5,739 nt of DNA from positions 1-5,739 of the forward strand of contig JAHKXX010000045.1 in assembly GCA_020627425.1 (NCBI GenBank), given 5' to 3'. The stretch is from a bacterium. GTDB lineage: Bacteria; Bacillota; Clostridia; Oscillospirales; Acutalibacteraceae. Position numbers and translations under genes: made by a program. The notes below the pieces were generated by a model. It was not told the DNA's origin. It was given only the letters and a program-made list of their open reading frames with translations, and made no database searches. This document shows, piece by piece, positions 1 through 3,606 of the stretch. Numbering within the stretch: position 1 is the first letter of the stretch; each line of letters starts with the position of its first letter.

Positions 1-47
1 GGTAACAATACCCATGCATAGCTGTTTTGGGTAACAACACCCATACA
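1..47 (+). repeat. Tandem hairpin motif GGTAACAAyACCCATrCA
   Basis: Two copies of an 18-base motif lie at 1-18 and 30-47 and differ at two positions. Each contains a small self-complementary core (GGTA/TACC in the first, GGGT/ACCC in the second), so the transcript would form two short adjacent hairpins. The first copy continues into CCCATGCATAGCTG, which recurs with one change at 3500-3513 in the CotH leader. The left end is cut by the window, so more copies may lie upstream. The function is not recognised. It may be part of an upstream 3' region or an interspersed structured element. Confidence 0.5.
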
Positions 48-63
48 CCGGAGATGGCTATAC

Positions 64-94
64 GAAAGCGGACGCGCTGATTGCGCGCGCTTTC
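64..94 (+). other. GC-rich hairpin, terminator-like but without a clean T tract
   Basis: GAAAGCG at 64-70 pairs with CGCTTTC at 88-94. CGCGC at 73-77 pairs with GCGCG at 83-87, with a two-base bulge at 71-72 and loop TGATT. Only the interrupted run TTTCTTG follows, so termination of an upstream gene is possible but weak. A hairpin with the same flanks (CGAAAG before, CTTTCTTG after) but a different inner stem lies on the minus strand at 2948-2972, which argues for a conserved structural element rather than an isolated terminator. Confidence 0.5.
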
Positions 95-140
95 TTGCTG
101 TAAAATCATCCATTTGGCTGATGTGGAACGCGCGGCGGCT

Positions 141-149
141 TGATATAAT
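141..149 (+). promoter_or_regulatory. Extended -10 promoter of the 755-residue surface protein gene
   Basis: TGATATAAT is a perfect extended -10 (TGn plus TATAAT at 144-149). No good -35 lies 16-18 bases upstream, as is common for extended -10 promoters. Transcription would begin near 156, giving a leader of about 43 bases. A small hairpin (ATAGGC at 161-166 with GCCTAT at 174-179) lies just before the ribosome binding site. Confidence 0.6.
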
Positions 150-183
150 GAAAATGAATAATAGGCTAAATACGCCTATAGAA

Positions 184-191
184 AAAGGAGG
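184..191 (+). promoter_or_regulatory. Ribosome binding site that decides the start at 199
   Basis: AAAGGAGG lies 7 bases before ATG 199. The frame is open upstream to an ATG at 121, but that ATG has no ribosome binding site and would put 26 non-signal residues ahead of a typical signal peptide. It also lies upstream of the predicted transcription start. The start at 199 is therefore preferred. Confidence 0.9.
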
Positions 192-198
192 CATCTTT

Positions 199-2466
199 AT
201 GAAAAAATCTTTAAGTATCATCTTAGCGGCAATAATGCTGCTGAGTCTATTTACTGTCGCGCCGATAACCGCGTCCGCGGGCGGCGACGAAACAGTTATC
301 CCAACCATTGAAATAACCGACCTTGAAGAGCCTGAGGTAGGCGCTAATCCCGATACTACCTGTACTGTTTCCCAAGGGTTAACAGTCAAGAAGGTTGAGT
401 TTGCTGACGACAACGGCGATACGGTTAAAGCCTCAAAGACCTTTCTCTCGGGTTACACATATTATGTGCAGTTCAATTTAGAGACGCAGAGCGGCTATAA
501 ATTTAACGTTGTTGACGACAAACTCGCCGTAACCGCAACGGTCAACGGCAAAGAAGCGAGTGTCGGCGGTTACTATGTTTCAACGCTCAACGGTCAGGAA
601 AACGTCATAGTTACCATCACGTTTGATAAGCTGATTGATTCTGAAAGCCTAACCCCTGTCTCAAAAGTAGAATTGACAAATTTCAAGGTTCCCTATGTCG
701 GCGAACATAAGCATAACGTTATGCCTTTCTCCACCTCGGGAGTTTATGTAGGCTCGTTCCGCTTTGCAACAGTCGGGGACGTTAATATTTCGGACGATGA
801 TGTATTTGAAGAGGACGTGCAGTACAAGGCGCTTTTTTATATATACTGTCAGGAAGGCTTCCGCTTCCCTCTTGTTGACGGCAAGCCCGACGTAGCTGTA
901 ACAGTCAATGATCAAACCGCAGATGTGGGCAAAGTTATTGGTTACTCCGCCGACGAAGCCCTGTACGCGAGATTGTTCTTTACACCTGAAAAAAGAAAGA
1001 TTAACGAAATCCGCCTCACGGGACTAGTAAAACCTATGGCGGGAGAAAAGCCCGTATATAACCTCACCACCTCGGAGGGCTTTACGGTTAAGAGCTTTGA
1101 CTGGTACTTAAACACTCCCGACAGCACACCTGTTCTTCTGAACCCCGATGATGTTTTTGAGGAGGGCAAGAGCTATTTTAACCGAATAATTGTTGAAGCA
1201 AACAGCGGCTACGCCTTCACCACGGACGCCAAAGCATTTTTTAACGACGAAACCGAAAGCTTTACTGCCTATGAAACCACAAACGATCCGGAGAAGGAAA
1301 GAAGAATCAGCGTGGAGTATGCTCCCGCTAAAGCGCCGACCGAAATTACAAGCGTAGATTTTACCGACCTTGTCGAGCCTGTCGCAGGTGCCCATCCCGC
1401 AACTACAGTCACAGCTCCCGACGGTGTAACTGTTTATGCCGTTAGTTGGTCTGACGGTAATGATAATCAGCTGACAGAGTCCGATGTATTCGAAGCGGAA
1501 AAGGAATACTACGCTGACATCTATATTCAAACAAAAAGCGGCTATAAGTTCTCCGTATCCGAGGACAAGACTGCCGTTACCGCCGCAGTGAACGGCAAAG
1601 AAGCTAAAGTTAGCGGCATAAACGGCTACAGCAAGTTCAATTATCTTTGCGTAAGCACTTCGTTTGTGACGGAAAACTCAACCGAACCGACACAGCCCGA
1701 CACAACCGAACCGACAGAGCCCGGTACAACCGAACCGACACAACCCGTAACAACCGAGCCGACACAGCCCGTCACAACCGCACCGACACAGCCCATCACA
1801 GCCGAGCCGACACAGCCCGGCACAACTGCACCGACACAGCCTGTCACAACCGAGCCGACTCAGCCTCAGACAGAGCCTTTCACAGAGCCTGCGACAACCG
1901 AACCCGTAGCTCCCAAACCATCAAACGATATCGGTTATTTCAACCTCAGCGGTATCAAGAACAAAACTTACACAGGCAAGGCTATTTCCCAGAAAATCAC
2001 CTTAGTGGATACGGAAAACAATTACACCCTTGTCCCGAATACCGACTACATCGTGACCTACAAGAACAACAAGAACGTCGGCACGGCTACAGTTATTATT
2101 ACGGCTGTGGGTGATTATGAGGGCTCAATCATCAAGACCTTCAAAATTACAAAGGCAGACAACCCGATCAAGGTTAAGCCCGTTACAAAAAGCGTCAAGC
2201 TAAAGACTGTAAAGAAAAAATCCGTCACCGTCAAGGGCGCGGTCAAGGTGACAAAGGCTCAGGGTAAACTCGCTTGCAAAATAACAAGTGCTCCTAAGGC
2301 TGTCAAAAAGTACCTCAAAATAAGCTCCAAGGGCGTTATTACAGTCAAAAAGTGGGCTAAGGCGAAAAAGGGCAGCTACAAAATCAAGGTCAAGGTAACC
2401 GCCAAGGGCACATCCAACTACAAGTCAAAGTCTGTGACAAAGACAATTAAGCTTAAAGTAAAATAA
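199..2466 (+). CDS. Exported multi-domain surface protein: four repeat modules, TTEPTQP linker, Lys-rich C-terminal module
   Basis: The product has 755 residues. Residues 1-27 form a signal peptide (MKKS, a hydrophobic core, cleavage after ASA). Four degenerate modules start near residues 34, 155, 268 and 383. Each begins like ITSVDFTDLVEPVAGAHP, then has an F-x-x-x-x-x-Y segment, a GYxF motif and, in most, a VTAxVNGK strand. Modules 1 and 4 are most alike. Residues 494-575 are a Thr/Pro/Glu linker. Residues 580-654 form a module with YTGKAISQKITL and NKNVGTATVIITAVGDYEG. Residues 655-755 are Lys-rich and end with SYKIKVKVTAKGTSNYKSKS, a module common at the C-termini of secreted Clostridia proteins. 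No catalytic motif, LPXTG, dockerin or transmembrane anchor is visible. A structural or adhesive cell-surface role is inferred; the basic tail could bind the anionic wall. No partner is known. It appears monocistronic, with its own promoter and a terminator about 240 bases downstream. Confidence 0.9.
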   Translation: MKKSLSIILAAIMLLSLFTVAPITASAGGDETVIPTIEITDLEEPEVGANPDTTCTVSQGLTVKKVEFADDNGDTVKASKTFLSGYTYYVQFNLETQSGYKFNVVDDKLAVTATVNGKEASVGGYYVSTLNGQENVIVTITFDKLIDSESLTPVSKVELTNFKVPYVGEHKHNVMPFSTSGVYVGSFRFATVGDVNISDDDVFEEDVQYKALFYIYCQEGFRFPLVDGKPDVAVTVNDQTADVGKVIGYSADEALYARLFFTPEKRKINEIRLTGLVKPMAGEKPVYNLTTSEGFTVKSFDWYLNTPDSTPVLLNPDDVFEEGKSYFNRIIVEANSGYAFTTDAKAFFNDETESFTAYETTNDPEKERRISVEYAPAKAPTEITSVDFTDLVEPVAGAHPATTVTAPDGVTVYAVSWSDGNDNQLTESDVFEAEKEYYADIYIQTKSGYKFSVSEDKTAVTAAVNGKEAKVSGINGYSKFNYLCVSTSFVTENSTEPTQPDTTEPTEPGTTEPTQPVTTEPTQPVTTAPTQPITAEPTQPGTTAPTQPVTTEPTQPQTEPFTEPATTEPVAPKPSNDIGYFNLSGIKNKTYTGKAISQKITLVDTENNYTLVPNTDYIVTYKNNKNVGTATVIITAVGDYEGSIIKTFKITKADNPIKVKPVTKSVKLKTVKKKSVTVKGAVKVTKAQGKLACKITSAPKAVKKYLKISSKGVITVKKWAKAKKGSYKIKVKVTAKGTSNYKSKSVTKTIKLKVK
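1678..1869 (+). repeat. Eight tandem 24-base units coding for TTEPTQPx
   Basis: Eight consecutive in-frame units encode the linker, for example TTEPTQPV, TTAPTQPI and TAEPTQPG. A partial degenerate tail (TEPFTEPATTEPV) follows up to about 1908. The period is exactly 8 codons, so copy-number change would keep the reading frame. Long open frames on other strands and frames here follow from the repeat composition and are not genes. Confidence 0.9.
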
Positions 2467-2494
2467 TTATAGAATTAATACATGAGTGAATACT

Positions 2495-2665
2495 ATGAAA
2501 AAACTTATCAAAGTCACAGCCGCCGTTGTACAAAGCTACGGCTTTACCCCCGATGATGATGCTAGTCTGTTCTCTCATCCCTCAAAGTTGCCGCAAAATC
2601 AGAATAAACTAAAGGCAACACCGCACAATTCAAGGCGCACACCTGAATTATGCGGTATTGCCTAA
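2495..2665 (+). CDS. Possible 56-residue ORF or gene remnant ending inside a palindromic repeat
   Basis: It starts MKKLIKVTAAVVQSYGF, resembling the first residues of a signal peptide but with no hydrophobic core afterwards, and ends RRTPELCGIA. The last 17 codons and the stop come from the palindromic repeat at 2613-2663. The upstream ribosome binding site is poor. It lies 28 bases after the surface protein gene and before that unit's terminator, so it would be co-transcribed. It is probably the 5' remnant of a lost exported-protein gene joined to an inserted repeat, or simply a chance ORF. No family is recognised. Confidence 0.2.
   Translation: MKKLIKVTAAVVQSYGFTPDDDASLFSHPSKLPQNQNKLKATPHNSRRTPELCGIA
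2613..2663 (-). repeat. Near-perfect palindromic repeat (MITE- or REP-like)
   Basis: The arm at 2613-2635 (begins AGGCAACACCGCA) pairs with 2642-2663 (ends TGCGGTATTGCCT) around a 6-base loop. There are 20 base pairs, one bulged A at 2632, and two C-A oppositions on the plus strand (2619/2657 and 2626/2650). On the minus strand both oppositions become G-U pairs, so a minus-strand RNA would pair throughout. This suggests the functional orientation is minus. No target-site duplication is clear. The sequence resembles short interspersed palindromes of Ruminococcus-like genomes, a recollection not checked by search. Confidence 0.7.
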
Positions 2666-2702
2666 AAACCAATACAATTAATTTGTTCTCACCCGAGAGT
2701 AT

Positions 2703-2750
2703 AACCACTGCATTGCGAATTAGTTTCGCAGTGTAGTGGTTTTTGTTTTG
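2703..2750 (+). terminator. Strong rho-independent terminator
   Basis: AACCACTGCATTGCGAA (2703-2719) pairs with TTCGCAGTGTAGTGGTT (2725-2741) as a 17-base-pair stem containing two G-U pairs that exist only in plus-strand RNA. The loop is TTAGT. A T-rich run (TTTTTG then TTTT) follows directly. It closes the transcript of the surface protein gene at 199-2466. Confidence 0.85.
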
Positions 2751-2766
2751 CAAAAAACAAAGTCCG

Positions 2767-2794
2767 TTAAAAGATACAGCAAAAAATTTATAAT
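2767..2794 (+). promoter_or_regulatory. Candidate promoter for the 38-codon peptide ORF
   Basis: A perfect TATAAT lies at 2789-2794. TTAAAA at 2767-2772, 16 bases upstream, matches TTGACA at four of six positions. Initiation would fall near 2801, at the ribosome binding site itself, giving an unusually short leader. That spacing is the main reason for caution. Confidence 0.4.
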
Positions 2795-2811
2795 ATGAAC
2801 GGAGGGTAAAA

Positions 2812-2928
2812 ATGATAGCAGGAAAAAGTCGGGGGGCAACCCCGACGCAATACATCATCCCGCAGAGCGGACTGTTTCCGATTGTAAAGCCGTTTGAGAA
2901 AGACGCTGTTTGTGGTGTCGGTTGCTAA
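2812..2928 (+). CDS. Small ORF, 38 residues, ending Cys-Gly-Val-Gly-Cys; possible precursor peptide
   Basis: The ATG at 2812 follows GGAGGG (2801-2806) with 5 bases of spacing, a strong ribosome binding site. The peptide begins MIAGKSRG, has YIIPQSGLFPIVKPF in the middle and ends KDAVCGVGC before TAA. It has no signal peptide or membrane segment. A basic N-terminal part followed by a short core with terminal cysteines resembles ribosomally made, post-translationally modified peptides. However, no modifying enzyme or transporter lies in the window and no known family is recognised. Against it, a convincing minus-strand terminator overlaps its codons 5-12, and the 3' part touches the inverted repeat at 2882-2947, so the ORF may be a by-product of a repeat element. 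Confidence 0.4.
   Translation: MIAGKSRGATPTQYIIPQSGLFPIVKPFEKDAVCGVGC
2823..2846 (-). terminator. Minus-strand rho-independent terminator
   Basis: Read on the minus strand, GTCGGGG and CCCCGAC (plus 2828-2846) form a 7-base-pair GC-rich stem with loop TTGCC, followed by TTTTT (plus 2823-2827). It would end a minus-strand transcript arriving from the structured repeat at 2882-3122. The same hairpin without a T tract would form early in plus-strand RNA of the 38-codon ORF. Confidence 0.6.
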
Positions 2929-3122
2929 TTGCACAGACGCTTTACAAGAAAGGCGCGCTTTGCGCGCCTTTCGCTACTCATCGCTCGTTGCTGCGCAGCA
3001 GCAAACTGAGCGGAGAATATAAATTGTTTTTTGCTTTATAGGAGTTTATGCTATTGCAATTATCAGTTACCCTGTGAAAAAGTTTATTGTTTTGCAGCGT
3101 TACAGAGCAGTTTCCTATAAAG
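2882..3122 (-). repeat. Composite structured element on the minus strand (candidate interspersed repeat or ncRNA)
   Basis: Four nested or adjacent inverted repeats fill this stretch. CTTTATAGGA (3034-3043) pairs with TCCTATAAAG (3113-3122). CGCTC/GAGCG with TTGCTGC/GCAGCAA forms a hairpin at 2982-3012. GAAAGGCGCGC/GCGCGCCTTTC with a 3-base loop makes a perfect 11-base-pair stem at 2948-2972. TTGTAAAGC (2882-2890) pairs with GCTTTACAA (2939-2947). No plausible gene lies here. A minus-strand terminator follows at 2823-2846. The layout fits a transcribed structured RNA or a non-coding mobile element. The boundaries are estimates. Confidence 0.5.
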
Positions 3123-3124
3123 TG

Positions 3125-3154
3125 AAAAAGCAGGAGCCGATAAATCGACTCCTG
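3125..3154 (-). terminator. Minus-strand terminator downstream of the sigma-factor remnant
   Basis: On the minus strand CAGGAGTCGAT and ATCGGCTCCTG (plus 3131-3154) form an 11-base-pair stem with a 2-base loop, including one G-U pair that becomes C-A on the plus strand. CTTTTT follows. The asymmetry and T tract assign it to the minus strand. It lies 16 bases after the stop of the sigma remnant and is presumably that gene's original terminator. Confidence 0.75.
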
Positions 3155-3170
3155 AAAAACTAATATATGT

Positions 3171-3281
3171 TTATTCTTTTAACATTTGTTTAAGCAGTAA
3201 CCGTCCTTTGTTCAGACGGCTGTTGACGGTTCCCTCGGGGATATGCAGAATACGCTTCAATCTTTTATGGGGATAATGCTT
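3171..3281 (-). pseudogene. C-terminal remnant of an ECF RNA polymerase sigma factor (region 4)
   Basis: The minus strand reads, just before TAA, RILHIPEGTVNSRLNKGR then LLLKQMLKE. This is the recognition helix and C-terminal tail of sigma-70 region 4.2 as found in ECF sigma factors, where IPEGTVxSRLxRGR is characteristic. The frame is closed upstream by a stop at 3282-3284, and about 36 codons remain of a gene normally 160-190 codons long. The first part (YPHKRLKR) fits the start of the helix-turn-helix poorly, suggesting frame disturbance. No region 2 coding sequence is seen; the 300 bases to the right hold a plus-strand promoter and leader instead. The gene has been truncated by deletion or rearrangement while its terminator survived. 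Confidence 0.75.
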
Positions 3282-3336
3282 TTAAAAAGCTCAGACTTTT
3301 TCTTTATAATAAGCATTAAAATATACGGATTATGTA

Positions 3337-3365
3337 TTGTTTAACACTAAAAACAATGGTATAAT
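3337..3365 (+). promoter_or_regulatory. Promoter of the CotH-protein gene and its leader
   Basis: TGGTATAAT (3357-3365) is a perfect extended -10, and TTGTTT at 3337-3342 lies 17 bases before TATAAT. Initiation near 3372 would give a leader of roughly 225 bases before the CotH start. That leader holds a small ORF and three strong hairpins, far more than a simple leader needs. Confidence 0.7.
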
Positions 3366-3395
3366 CTAATTTAAACTAATCATTGCGTGGAGGAT

Positions 3396-3417
3396 TTAGT
3401 GTGAAAGTTCACACTAA
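3396..3417 (+). promoter_or_regulatory. Palindrome with 10-base arms overlapping the leader ORF start
   Basis: TTAGTGTGAA (3396-3405) is followed by AG and its exact reverse complement TTCACACTAA (3408-3417). The centre lies about 35 bases after the predicted transcription start. It could be a repressor operator at DNA level, or a hairpin that hides the GTG start at 3401 in RNA. It is not a CRP site, because the TGTGA and TCACA halves are 4 rather than 6 bases apart. Confidence 0.6.
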
Positions 3418-3466
3418 TTCAATTAATAATGCCCGCTCAGTTGCGCACTGCGTGCGCACGAGCTGA
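3401..3466 (+). CDS. Possible 21-codon leader peptide
   Basis: GTG at 3401 follows GGAGG (3389-3393) with 7 bases of spacing. The peptide starts MKVHTNSINNARS and ends HCVRTS, with stop TGA at 3464-3466 inside the right arm of the next hairpin. There is no run of one amino acid that would point to classic amino-acid attenuation. Strong ribosome binding, small size and a position between a promoter and stacked hairpins suggest a regulatory leader ORF, but the peptide itself is unlike any I recognise. Confidence 0.35.
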   Translation: MKVHTNSINNARSVAHCVRTS

Positions 3467-3501
3467 GGTTTTATCCAAAACTTGTTTTGGAAAATAAAAC
3501 C
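3436..3501 (+). promoter_or_regulatory. Two consecutive leader hairpins upstream of the CotH gene
   Basis: Hairpin one: CTCAG (3436-3440) pairs with CTGAG (3463-3467), and TGCGCA (3442-3447) pairs with TGCGCA (3453-3458) around loop CTGCG. Hairpin two: GGTTTTAT (3467-3474) pairs with ATAAAACC (3494-3501), and CCAAAAC (3475-3481) pairs with GTTTTGG (3484-3490), with a bulge of three A at 3491-3493. They share the base at 3467, so their ends compete. Neither is followed by a T tract. Read without translation, both would fold; a ribosome finishing the leader ORF would cover the right arm of hairpin one. Confidence 0.55.
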
Positions 3502-3519
3502 CATGCAGAGCTGATGGTT

Positions 3520-3606
3520 TAATTGCCATTTACGCCTTATCCGCCCACGGTAACAGCGTAAGGTAAACTTTAATTTCGATTTGTGGGCGGAAAGGCATGG
3601 CAATTA
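3520..3606 (+). promoter_or_regulatory. Long hairpin enclosing the CotH ribosome binding region and start codon
   Basis: Three perfectly paired blocks join the two arms. TAATTGCCAT (3520-3529) pairs with ATGGCAATTA (3597-3606). GCCTT (3534-3538) pairs with AAGGC (3592-3596). TCCGCCCAC (3540-3548) pairs with GTGGGCGGA (3583-3591). That gives 24 pairs with only a TTAC bulge and an A bulge on the left arm, around a 34-base loop. The right arm contains GGCGGAAAGG and ATG 3597. The outer ends read TA...TA, as expected for a TA-duplicating miniature element, so it may be either an inserted repeat or a translational switch. Confidence 0.8.

Noticed and set aside
1..112. Known riboswitch (for example cyclic-di-GMP class I) at the window start
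   Set aside because: Hairpins and a GC-rich stem are present, but I could not line up the conserved core of any riboswitch family I know, so no name is given.
121..198. N-terminal extension of the surface protein from ATG 121
   Set aside because: It lacks a ribosome binding site, runs through the predicted promoter, and would bury the signal peptide 26 residues inside the protein.
1647..2114. 155-codon open frame on the plus strand, offset from the surface protein, and a 68-codon minus-strand frame at 1641-1847
   Set aside because: Both are shadows of the 24-base linker repeat. Their low-complexity products (repeated NRTDTARH or GCVGSVV) have no ribosome binding site and lie wholly within the real gene.
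2370..2466. LPXTG sorting signal, dockerin or membrane anchor at the C-terminus of the surface protein
   Set aside because: The end is uniformly Lys/Ser/Thr-rich beta-strand sequence with no hydrophobic segment, no LPxTG and no paired calcium-binding loops.
2562..2858. 98-codon open frame on the minus strand in the intergenic region
   Set aside because: It reads through the palindromic repeat, the plus-strand terminator and the antisense of the 38-codon ORF. It has no convincing ribosome binding site or domain and looks like chance openness across structured repeats.
2467..3596. tRNA, rRNA or CRISPR array in the gene-poor region
   Set aside because: No cloverleaf with a T-arm GTTCRA motif, no rRNA-like sequence, and no regularly spaced identical direct repeats were seen. 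The structure present is inverted repeats.
3409..3603. 64-codon minus-strand frame antisense to the CotH leader
   Set aside because: It consists entirely of the hairpins and the antisense of the start region. No promoter or ribosome binding site is apparent on that strand.
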